NCBI GenBank assembly: GCA_031255975.1
Contig: JAIRRM010000149.1
Coordinates: 1 to 13,695, forward strand
Reading direction: 5' to 3'
Source: Propionibacteriaceae bacterium
Lineage (GTDB): Bacteria > Actinomycetota > Actinomycetes > Propionibacteriales > Propionibacteriaceae
DNA: 13,695 nt
Shown here piece by piece: positions 1 through 7,344 of the stretch (position 1 is the stretch's first letter; every line of letters starts with the position of its first letter). The position numbers and the translations under genes were made by a program. A model generated the notes under the pieces. That model made no database searches. It was given only the letters and a program-made list of their open reading frames with translations, and was not told the origin of the DNA.

Positions 1-10
1 GATCCCCTCC

Positions 11-2914
11 ATGAGTACAACTGCCGCCACGCCATCCCGTGCCACCAAGACGAGTGCCGCTAAAACCAAGGGGTTGCAAATTGGGCGCGTGTTCACCACG
101 CCCGGGGTGCATCCGTACGACGAGGTGACGTGGGAACGCCGCGATGTGGTACAAACCAACTGGAAGACCGGCGAGACCGTCTTCGAGCAGCAGGGGGTGG
201 AGTTCCCCGACTTCTGGTCGCTCAACGCTTCCACCATCGTCACCACGAAATACTTCCGTGGCGCGGTGGGAGCTTCCACCCGCGAGTACACCCTGCGCCA
301 AATCATTGATCGTGTGGTGGGAACCTACGTGAAGTTCGGTCAGTTGGAGGGCTATTTCGCAACCCAGGAGGATGCGGACGTGTTTGGCCTGGAACTCACC
401 TGGATGCTGCTGCATCAATACTTCAGCTTCAACTCCCCGGTGTGGTTCAACGTCGGTACCGACTCCCCGCAGCAGGTGAGCGCCTGCTTCATTCTCTCGG
501 TGGAAGATTCGATGGATTCCATCCTGGGTTGGTATCACGACGAGGGCATCATCTTCAAGGGTGGTTCCGGGGCCGGAGTGAACATCTCGCGTATTCGCTC
601 CTCCAAGGAACTGCTGCGTAGTTCCGGTGGTACCGCGAGTGGCCCGGTTAGCTTCATGCGCGGTGCCGACGCCTCCGCCGGCACCATCAAGTCGGGCGGG
701 GCCACCCGGCGCGCCGCCAAAATGGTGGTGCTCGACATAGACCACCCTGACATCGTGGAGTTCATCGATACCAAAGCCCGTGAAGAGGACAAGATCAGGG
801 CGTTGAAAGCCGCAGGTTTCGACATGGAGGTCGGCGGTAAAGACATCATCAGCGTGCAGTATCAAAACGCCAACAACTCGGTGCGCGTCTCTGACGAGTT
901 CATGCACGCCGTGATGGACGGTAAGAAGTTCGCGCTACGGGCGCGGCTGGATGGTGCCACCGTTGAGGAGATAGACGCTCGCAGCCTCTGGAACAGGCTC
1001 GCCACCGCCGCCTGGGAGTGCGCCGATCCCGGCGTGCAGTACGACGACACCATCAACTCGTGGCACACCATCCCTGAGGCGGGGCGTATCACCGCATCCA
1101 ATCCGTGCAGCGAGTACATGAGCATAGACAACAGTTCCTGCAACCTGGCCAGCCTCAACCTGATGAAGTTCCTGCGCGAGGACTCCACCTTCGACATCAA
1201 ACTGTTCGTCAAAGCGGTGGAACTTATCGTCACTGCCATGGACATCTCGGTCAGTTTCGGCGACTTCCCCACGGAGAAGATCGCCGAGAACACCCGCAAG
1301 TTCCGCCAGTTGGGTATCGGCTACGCCAACCTGGGCGCGCTGCTGATGGCCACCGGCAAGGGCTACGACTCCGAGAGTGGGCGTTCCATGGCTGCCGCCA
1401 TCACCTCACTGATGACCGGTGCCGCGTACCGTCGCAGCGCAGAACTGGCCGCGGCGCTTGGTACGTACGCGGGTTATCCCCCGAACGCCACTGCGCAACA
1501 GCGGGTGATTCGTCGTCACCAGAACGCCAATGACGACATTCACACCCACAATCATGTGGACGCCGCGGTGCGCGACGCGGCCGCCGCGCAGTGGGCCAAA
1601 GCCGTTACCTTGGGCGCGAAGAGCGGATTCCGCAACGCCCAGGCATCGGTGCTGGCTCCCACCGGCACCATCGGCTTCATGATGGACTGCGACACCACCG
1701 GCATTGAACCCGACTTCTCCCTGGTGAAGTTCAAGAAAATGGTGGGTGGCACGTCGATGCAGATAGTCAACGGCACCGTGCCGCTGGCGTTGGTCAATCT
1801 GGGCTATCCCGAACACGAGGCGGCCGAGATCGTCGATTTCATTAGCGAACACGGCAATATCGTCGGCGCGCCGTTCCTGAAAGAGGAGCATTACGAGGTG
1901 TTTGACACCGCCATGGGAGTGCGCTCCATTGCCCCGATGGGACATGTGCGCATGATGGCGGCGGTGCAGCCGTTCATCTCCGGGGCTATCTCCAAGACGG
2001 TGAATCTGCCCGAGTCCGCCACCGTCGAGGACATCGCCGATGTCTACATGGAAGGCTGGAAGCTCGGGTTGAAGGCCATCGCCGTCTACCGCGACAACTG
2101 CAAGGCTTCGCAGCCGCTGAGCGTGTCGTCAAAGAACGACAAGAGGGCTGACGGCACGCCGGAGGCCACATCGCAGCCGGAGGTGCGCATCGAATATCGG
2201 CCGCGTCGGCGGCGGCTGCCGAAGTCACGTAATTCTCGCACCACCAGCTTCTCGGTGGCCGGTGCCGAGGGTTACATGACGTCAGGTGCCTACGAGGACG
2301 CTCGGTTGGGCGAGGTGTTCCTGAAACTCGGCAAACAGGGTTCCACCCTCTCCGGTGTGATGGATGCCTTCTCGATCGCGGTGTCCATCGGTTTGCAGTA
2401 CGGGGTGCCACTGGAAAGCTTTGTGCAGAAGTTCACCAACCTCAGATTTGAGCCCGCCGGGATGACCGACGACCCTGACATCCGTATCGCGCAATCGATC
2501 ATGGACTATATCTTCCGGCGGCTGGCACTTGACTATTTGAGCTTCGATGAGCGCGGCGAGCTTGGGATCTACTCTGCCGCCGAGCGGGCGCGATATGTGG
2601 AGACCGGCTCGTACCTGTCGGAGGAGGATGAATCGGCGCTGCCGGAGAGCGAGCGGTTGAAGAACGACGCCGGTGACGACATCAGGGTGGATCACGCCGG
2701 GGCGAACCAGCCGTCGCTGATTCCGGCTCCACCACTCCAGGTGGCCAGCATGATTCCGGCCTCGCCCACCGCGCACACTTCCGCCGAACTGTTGGAGGCC
2801 ATCACCGGCCGGGAGGTGGATGCCCCGCTTTGCTTCACCTGTGGTACGAAGATGCGTCCGTCTGGATCATGCTACGTGTGCGAGGGGTGTGGCTCCACTT
2901 CGGGGTGCAGCTAA
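11..2914 (+). CDS. nrdJ: Vitamin B12-dependent (class II) ribonucleoside-diphosphate reductase
   Basis: This cytosolic enzyme reduces ribonucleotides to deoxyribonucleotides using adenosylcobalamin as radical source, so it works with or without oxygen. The 967-residue length and sequence match actinobacterial NrdJ as I know it. Visible residues are N364, C366 and E368 in the NPCSE motif (C366 being the expected thiyl-radical cysteine), and C159 and C377 as the expected redox pair. From about residue 743 there is a TSCPD-type domain (SFSVAGAEGYMT to about RRLALDYL). The C-terminus is a cysteine-rich zinc-finger-like tail (CFTCGTKM, CYVCEGCGSTSGCS) thought to re-reduce the active site. The ATG at 11 fits the usual N-terminus (a variable Ala/Lys/Thr stretch before the conserved RVFTTPGVHPYDEV). 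The frame stays open to the window edge, so an upstream start or a cobalamin riboswitch cannot be judged. The next gene is 54 bases downstream and appears to have its own promoter. Confidence 0.97.
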   Translation: MSTTAATPSRATKTSAAKTKGLQIGRVFTTPGVHPYDEVTWERRDVVQTNWKTGETVFEQQGVEFPDFWSLNASTIVTTKYFRGAVGASTREYTLRQIIDRVVGTYVKFGQLEGYFATQEDADVFGLELTWMLLHQYFSFNSPVWFNVGTDSPQQVSACFILSVEDSMDSILGWYHDEGIIFKGGSGAGVNISRIRSSKELLRSSGGTASGPVSFMRGADASAGTIKSGGATRRAAKMVVLDIDHPDIVEFIDTKAREEDKIRALKAAGFDMEVGGKDIISVQYQNANNSVRVSDEFMHAVMDGKKFALRARLDGATVEEIDARSLWNRLATAAWECADPGVQYDDTINSWHTIPEAGRITASNPCSEYMSIDNSSCNLASLNLMKFLREDSTFDIKLFVKAVELIVTAMDISVSFGDFPTEKIAENTRKFRQLGIGYANLGALLMATGKGYDSESGRSMAAAITSLMTGAAYRRSAELAAALGTYAGYPPNATAQQRVIRRHQNANDDIHTHNHVDAAVRDAAAAQWAKAVTLGAKSGFRNAQASVLAPTGTIGFMMDCDTTGIEPDFSLVKFKKMVGGTSMQIVNGTVPLALVNLGYPEHEAAEIVDFISEHGNIVGAPFLKEEHYEVFDTAMGVRSIAPMGHVRMMAAVQPFISGAISKTVNLPESATVEDIADVYMEGWKLGLKAIAVYRDNCKASQPLSVSSKNDKRADGTPEATSQPEVRIEYRPRRRRLPKSRNSRTTSFSVAGAEGYMTSGAYEDARLGEVFLKLGKQGSTLSGVMDAFSIAVSIGLQYGVPLESFVQKFTNLRFEPAGMTDDPDIRIAQSIMDYIFRRLALDYLSFDERGELGIYSAAERARYVETGSYLSEEDESALPESERLKNDAGDDIRVDHAGANQPSLIPAPPLQVASMIPASPTAHTSAELLEAITGREVDAPLCFTCGTKMRPSGSCYVCEGCGSTSGCS

Positions 2915-2956
2915 CGCCGCGGTTTCCCGGCCGTGAGGGTTACGCGCTTCGTCCGT

Positions 2957-2962
2957 TAGTAT
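2957..2962 (+). promoter_or_regulatory. -10-like hexamer for the DUF2510 gene (leaderless)
   Basis: TAGTAT lies six bases before the ATG at 2969. Transcription would start at or next to the A of the start codon. No Shine-Dalgarno sequence sits at a workable distance; the nearest purine run, near 2932-2940, is about 28 bases away. No convincing -35 box is seen. Confidence 0.5.
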
Positions 2963-2968
2963 TGCTGC

Positions 2969-3544
2969 ATGACGCAGATTCCTTCGGGCTGGTACCCGGA
3001 CCCGCAGCTGCCGACCAATGTTCGCTGGTGGGATGGTACTCAGTGGACGGATGCCACTCAACCAGCGCACTATTCCCAGGAATCGCCGCCTCAGCCATAT
3101 GCCCCGGCCGCCGCGTTTGGCCCGACGTATTATGCCCAGTATCCGGAGGGCTACGCGCCCGTTGCGCTCACCTTCCGAGAATGGTCACAGACCGTCATGG
3201 ATGCGAAGCTGCGCACCGAGCTGAGAAGTACGTTCATAGTTGTCGTGATCTGTGCTGTGGTGACACTGATCGTAGGGGCGACCAATCTTTTCGGTGCCGG
3301 TTGGTATGTTGCTATTGACGCTGCCGTCGTTCTGGGGCTCGGTCTCGGTGTGTGGCTCGCGGTGAGCCGGATATGTGCCATCGTCCTACTCGCCTACGGC
3401 GTTTGCAGCATGATCGTTTTGTTGGTTGAGTCTGGTTTATTCGGCGGCTGGCTCATCGTGGTGGCCGGTGTGTTCGCGGTGGTGAATACCACGAAGGCCC
3501 ACAAAGCGTGGCAGGCCTACCAACTGGCGAACGGGATCGCATAA
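2969..3544 (+). CDS. DUF2510 domain protein with four predicted membrane helices
   Basis: The function is unknown. Residues 5-32 form a DUF2510 motif (GWYPDP, then RWWDGTQWT), a small tryptophan-rich N-terminal module common in actinobacterial membrane proteins. A Pro/Tyr/Gln-rich linker follows (about 33-65). Four hydrophobic segments are at about 89-109, 113-132, 135-153 and 157-174. The short C-terminus (KAHKAWQAYQLANGIA) is basic and probably cytosolic. There is no signal peptide or catalytic motif. The ATG at 2969 is chosen because DUF2510 typically begins within the first residues and a -10-like box sits six bases upstream. The gene lies alone between nrdJ and xfp on the same strand, so it need not share a role with either. 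The family assignment is fairly safe; no specific role can be inferred. Confidence 0.88.
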   Translation: MTQIPSGWYPDPQLPTNVRWWDGTQWTDATQPAHYSQESPPQPYAPAAAFGPTYYAQYPEGYAPVALTFREWSQTVMDAKLRTELRSTFIVVVICAVVTLIVGATNLFGAGWYVAIDAAVVLGLGLGVWLAVSRICAIVLLAYGVCSMIVLLVESGLFGGWLIVVAGVFAVVNTTKAHKAWQAYQLANGIA

Positions 3545-3559
3545 GAAAGGGTTCTCCCC

Positions 3560-3587
3560 GGCGCAACTTGCCGCAAGGTTAAGCGCC
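3560..3587 (+). other. Stem-loop between the DUF2510 gene and xfp
   Basis: The outer stem GGCGC (3560-3564) pairs with GCGCC (3583-3587). The inner stem AACTTG pairs with CAAGGTT with one bulge, around a CCG loop. It sits 15 bases after the DUF2510 stop and 17 bases before the presumed xfp -10 box. No T run follows, so it is either a weak or factor-assisted terminator or a regulatory hairpin upstream of xfp. Confidence 0.35.
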
Positions 3588-3604
3588 AGGAGCCCCATCC
3601 ACGG

Positions 3605-3610
3605 TAGCGT
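3605..3610 (+). promoter_or_regulatory. -10-like hexamer for xfp (leaderless)
   Basis: TAGCGT lies seven bases before the ATG at 3618, so transcription would start at the initiation codon. The closest purine-rich site, CAGGAG at 3587-3592, is 25 bases from that ATG and too far for normal ribosome binding. This supports the ATG at 3618 over the in-frame GTG at 3612. Confidence 0.45.
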
Positions 3611-3617
3611 TGTGGGT

Positions 3618-6053
3618 ATGGCCATATCCATACCGAAACTCTCCAAAGACGAGATTGCGAAGATTGACGCTTGGTGGCGTGCATGTAACTATCTGACGGT
3701 CGGTCAGATCTATCTCCAGGACAACCCGTTGCTGAAACGCCCCCTCGTCGCCGACGACATCAAGCCTCGTCTGCTCGGCCACTGGGGTACATCCTCCGGC
3801 CTGGGCTTCATCTACAGCCATGTGAATCGGCTCATCCGGGAGACCGGGCAGGACTGCATCTACATCGCCGGGCCGGGCCATGGTGGCCCCGCGCTGGTAG
3901 CCGCCGGGTACTTGGAAGGCTATTACACCGACTGCTTCCCGCGTGTCACCCAGGACGACGACGGCATGAAACTGATGTTCCGTCAGTTCTCCTCACCGGG
4001 CGGCATACCCTCCCATGCGTCCGTGACCACTCCCGGCTCCATCCATGAAGGCGGTGAGTTGGGGTACGCGATGAGCCATGCTTTTGGTGCCGCGTTCGAC
4101 AACCCCGATCTGTTGGTGGTCGCGGTTGTCGGCGATGGCGAAGCCGAAACCGGCCCGCTGGAGGGCGGCTGGAAGGGTGTTTCATTCCTGAACCCGGTAC
4201 ATGACGGCGCGGTGCTGCCGATCCTGCACCTCAACGGCGCCAAGATCGCTGGCCCCACCGTGCTGGCCCGCAAAGACCCAGAGGAAGTGCAAAGCCTCTT
4301 TGAGGGCCACGGCTACGAAGTGCTGTGGGTGGAGGGCGACGATCTGCCGTGGATGCATGAACGGTTTGCCAACACGCTGGCGTATTCCTGGACGCGCATC
4401 AAGGAGATCCAGGACGAGGCCCGTAGTGACCCCGATTTCGACTTCTCCGGCATCGCTTGGCCGATGATTATTCTACGTTCCCCCAAGGGTTGGACTGGCC
4501 CAAAGGTGGTAGACGGCGAGGTGGTCGAGGGCACTTGGCGAGCCCACCAGGTGCCGTTGTCCGGGGTGAGAGAAAACCCGGATCATCTGGCGTTGTTGGA
4601 GGAGTGGCTGAGGAGTTACCGCATCGAAGAACTGTTCAACGCCGACGGCAGCCCCACCGAGTTGGTCAAGGCCAACAATCCCGTGGGCGCGAAGCGCATG
4701 AGCGCCACACCGCACGCCAATGGTGGGTTGCTCACCAAAGATCTCGACATCCCCGACTTTAGGCAGTACGCCGTTGAGGTGACGCCGGAAACCCGGGGCA
4801 CGATGCGTTTCGAGTCCACGCGCAAGCTGGGCGAGATGATGCGCGACATCTACACCAAGAACCCCACCAACTTCCGGCTTTTCTGCCCCGATGAGACCAA
4901 CTCCAACCGGCTCGGTGCCGTATTCGAGGTATCCGAGCGTACCTTCATGGAACTCACCAACGCCATCGATGTGCAGATCGGCCCCAGCGGTCGCGTGATG
5001 GAGGTGCTCTCCGAGCACAACTGCCACGGCTGGTTGGATGGCTACACCCTCACCGGTCGTCACGGGCTGTTCGCCACCTATGAGGCGTTTGCCATGGTGA
5101 GCGCGTCCATGACCATGCAGCAGGCGAAATGGCTGGATGAGGCCCGCCATCTCAACTGGCGCGCTCCGGTGCCCTCCACCAACATCCTGCTGTCGAGCAC
5201 CTGCTGGCGTAACGACCACAATGGGTTCTCGCACCAGTCGCCGATGCTGCTGCAGGTGGTGTTGAACATGCGCGGCGACATCGCCCGTATCTACCTACCA
5301 CCGGACGCCAACTGTTTGGCGTACGTCTCAGACCATTGCTTCCGCAGCCGCAACGTGGTCAACCTGATCGTGCAGGACAAGCAGCCGCAGTTCCAGTGGT
5401 TGTCGCTGGAGGAGGCCATCGACCACTGCACCCGAGGTTACGGCATCTGGGATTGGGCTGGCACGCCCGATCTGGGAACCGAGAAACCGGACATCGTGAT
5501 CGCCTGCGCCGGAGACGTGGTGACCATGGAGGCCGTTGCGGCCGCCGAGATCCTGCGGGAGCGACTGCCGGAACTGAAGGTGCGCTTCGTCAACGTGGTC
5601 GATCTGATGACGCTGTACCGCCCGAAGGATCACCCGAACGGCATGAGCGAGAAGGCGTTCGCCGACACGTTCACCGAAGACGTAGATGTGGTGTTCGCGT
5701 TCCACGGCTACCCCGGTGCCATCCACCAGTTGGTGCATGGCCGCCCCGACGCAGATCGCTTCCGCGCCCGTGGCTTCGTGGAGCAAGGCACCACCACCAC
5801 GCCGTTTGACATGGTGGTACGCAACAAGGTGGATCGCTATCACCTGGTAATGGATGTGATTAACAACGCCCGTAATCTGCCCAAGGGTGCTCACGAGCTG
5901 TACCAGTACTGCGAGAAGATGCTCGCCAAGCACTCCGAGTACATCGTGGAATATCTACAAGATATGCCGGAGGTAGCCGAATGGAAGCTCGATCCCTCCG
6001 ACGACCCCGCCCCGGCGTGGCGCGAGGTCGCAAAGAGCGCAAAGAAGAAGTGA
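3618..6053 (+). CDS. xfp: Xylulose-5-phosphate/fructose-6-phosphate phosphoketolase
   Basis: This thiamine-diphosphate enzyme splits xylulose 5-phosphate with phosphate into acetyl phosphate and glyceraldehyde 3-phosphate. Many family members also split fructose 6-phosphate into acetyl phosphate and erythrose 4-phosphate. From the ATG at 3618 the protein has 811 residues, close to the roughly 800-825 usual for the family. Family signatures are EGGELGY (144-150) and GDGEAETG (172-179, the ThDP/metal-binding segment), then HLNGAKIAGPT. The N-terminal XFP_N, central and C-terminal domains all look intact. The C-terminus is lysine-rich (KSAKKK). The start is set by the -10-like box at 3605-3610 and by the N-terminus MAISIPKLSKDEI. 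The stop codon is separated from the convergent pyrC stop by one base. Whether it prefers xylulose 5-phosphate or has dual specificity cannot be read from sequence. Confidence 0.96.
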   Translation: MAISIPKLSKDEIAKIDAWWRACNYLTVGQIYLQDNPLLKRPLVADDIKPRLLGHWGTSSGLGFIYSHVNRLIRETGQDCIYIAGPGHGGPALVAAGYLEGYYTDCFPRVTQDDDGMKLMFRQFSSPGGIPSHASVTTPGSIHEGGELGYAMSHAFGAAFDNPDLLVVAVVGDGEAETGPLEGGWKGVSFLNPVHDGAVLPILHLNGAKIAGPTVLARKDPEEVQSLFEGHGYEVLWVEGDDLPWMHERFANTLAYSWTRIKEIQDEARSDPDFDFSGIAWPMIILRSPKGWTGPKVVDGEVVEGTWRAHQVPLSGVRENPDHLALLEEWLRSYRIEELFNADGSPTELVKANNPVGAKRMSATPHANGGLLTKDLDIPDFRQYAVEVTPETRGTMRFESTRKLGEMMRDIYTKNPTNFRLFCPDETNSNRLGAVFEVSERTFMELTNAIDVQIGPSGRVMEVLSEHNCHGWLDGYTLTGRHGLFATYEAFAMVSASMTMQQAKWLDEARHLNWRAPVPSTNILLSSTCWRNDHNGFSHQSPMLLQVVLNMRGDIARIYLPPDANCLAYVSDHCFRSRNVVNLIVQDKQPQFQWLSLEEAIDHCTRGYGIWDWAGTPDLGTEKPDIVIACAGDVVTMEAVAAAEILRERLPELKVRFVNVVDLMTLYRPKDHPNGMSEKAFADTFTEDVDVVFAFHGYPGAIHQLVHGRPDADRFRARGFVEQGTTTTPFDMVVRNKVDRYHLVMDVINNARNLPKGAHELYQYCEKMLAKHSEYIVEYLQDMPEVAEWKLDPSDDPAPAWREVAKSAKKK

Positions 6054-6054
6054 T

Positions 6055-7344
6055 TTAGCGCCGATACGTGACCTGCCCGGCCCAGATGGTACACACCACC
6101 GGGTCGGGCAGGTTCATGCCGTGGTACGGGTTGTTACGGGCCTTTGACGCGGAGCGTTCGCGATCAACGACCGCGCGCCGATTCGGGTCTATCAAGACGA
6201 TGTTGGCCGGGTTGCCGGGGATGAGCGGCTGGCCCTGATTGTCCAACCCGGCCAGCGTTGCGGGAGCGTGGCTCATCAACCGGGCCACGTCCGGCCAGCC
6301 GATCATGCCGGGGTTCACCAGCGTCTCCATTACCACGCTGAGCGCTTGTTCCAGCCCGATCATGCCGGGGGAGGCGGCAGGGAACGGTTTTCCCTTGTCA
6401 ACAGAGGTGTGTGGGGCATGATCCGTTCCGATCATGTCGATGGTGCCATCGGCCACCGCCTCTCGCAGCGCCATCACATCGGCGGTGGGGCGCAGCGGGG
6501 GATTAACCTTATACGTGGTATCCGGCCCGTTGCGGGCAGTGCTTTGGATCAGCAGATCGGAACCCAACAACAGATGGTGCGGGGTGGCTTCGGCACTCAC
6601 CCGTACTCCGTGTTCCTTGGCGCGGCGGATCAAATCGAGCGATTCCAAGGTGGAGACGTGGCAGATGTGTACTCGGGCACCGGTCGCTTCGGCCAAGGCG
6701 ATATCGCGTTCCACGATGCGCCACTCCGCGTCGCGGGGCCACACCGGCAGGTGCGACGCCGCACAGGCTTCCAGATCAGCGCCGCAGCAAGCCATGGCAC
6801 CGGCCAATCCGGCATCCTGGGCGTGCTCAGCGATCACTCCGTCGAATGAAGCCACCGTTTCCAGCGCCGCCCGCAGCAGCGCCGCGTCCATCACACAGGC
6901 ACCATCGTCACTGAACACCCGTACTTTGGCGGCACTTTCGGCAAGAGCGCTCAGTTCGGCCAGTCGTTTCCCGGCGCGGTCATGCGTGATAGCCCCGATG
7001 GGAACCACCTGCGCCTGAGCCGACACCGCGGCGGCACGATCTAGCAGCCACAGCGCCTCGTCCGGCCCATTGGTGGCGGGTGTGGTGTTCGGCATCGCCA
7101 GCACGCAGGTGTACCCACCCCTGGCGGCGGCCAGTGTGCCGGTGGCGATGGTTTCTGCCGCCTCATTGCCGGGCTCACGCAGATGGGCGTGTGGATCGAC
7201 CAACCCCGGCAGCGCCAGCAACTCGGCGGCGTCGATTATCTCAGCCGTTGCTGCCGGGGCGTCAGCCAGTATGCCGTCGATCAGGTACAGATCACCGCTG
7301 GTGCCGTCCGCCAGTGTTGCTTGGCGGATGATGAGCGGTTTCAT
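6055..7344 (-). CDS. pyrC: Dihydroorotase (type I)
   Basis: It catalyses the reversible cyclisation of carbamoyl aspartate to dihydroorotate, the third step of de novo pyrimidine synthesis. The protein has 429 residues, normal for type I bacterial enzymes. Amidohydrolase metal and active-site motifs are present: DPHAHLREPG (H52, H54), FSDDG (D146/D147, where type I enzymes use Asp in place of the carbamylated Lys), EHAQD (H174), HICHVST (H226/H229) and GTDHAPH (D308). AMPNT and the GMIGLE segment are also typical. The start at 7344 is the ATG that overlaps the pepN stop (ATGA), and it gives the standard N-terminus MKPLIIRQ. No other pyr gene is in the window, which is unusual because pyrC is often in a pyr cluster. 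An allantoinase or hydantoinase is a less likely alternative, since the FSDDG and LREPG motifs favour dihydroorotase. Confidence 0.93.
   Translation of the reverse strand: MKPLIIRQATLADGTSGDLYLIDGILADAPAATAEIIDAAELLALPGLVDPHAHLREPGNEAAETIATGTLAAARGGYTCVLAMPNTTPATNGPDEALWLLDRAAAVSAQAQVVPIGAITHDRAGKRLAELSALAESAAKVRVFSDDGACVMDAALLRAALETVASFDGVIAEHAQDAGLAGAMACCGADLEACAASHLPVWPRDAEWRIVERDIALAEATGARVHICHVSTLESLDLIRRAKEHGVRVSAEATPHHLLLGSDLLIQSTARNGPDTTYKVNPPLRPTADVMALREAVADGTIDMIGTDHAPHTSVDKGKPFPAASPGMIGLEQALSVVMETLVNPGMIGWPDVARLMSHAPATLAGLDNQGQPLIPGNPANIVLIDPNRRAVVDRERSASKARNNPYHGMNLPDPVVCTIWAGQVTYRR

Noticed and set aside
3612..3620. GTG at 3612 as the xfp start
   Set aside because: The ATG at 3618 is seven bases after a -10-like box, and a leaderless transcript from there would not include the GTG.
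4473..5234. 253-codon minus-strand frame inside xfp
   Set aside because: It is a shadow of the conserved phosphoketolase coding frame and has no start signals.
6030..6112. Imperfect palindrome around the xfp-pyrC junction (GGTCGC ... GTGACC with inner GCGC)
   Set aside because: It has a mismatch, wide loops and no T run, and could arise by chance in GC-rich coding DNA.
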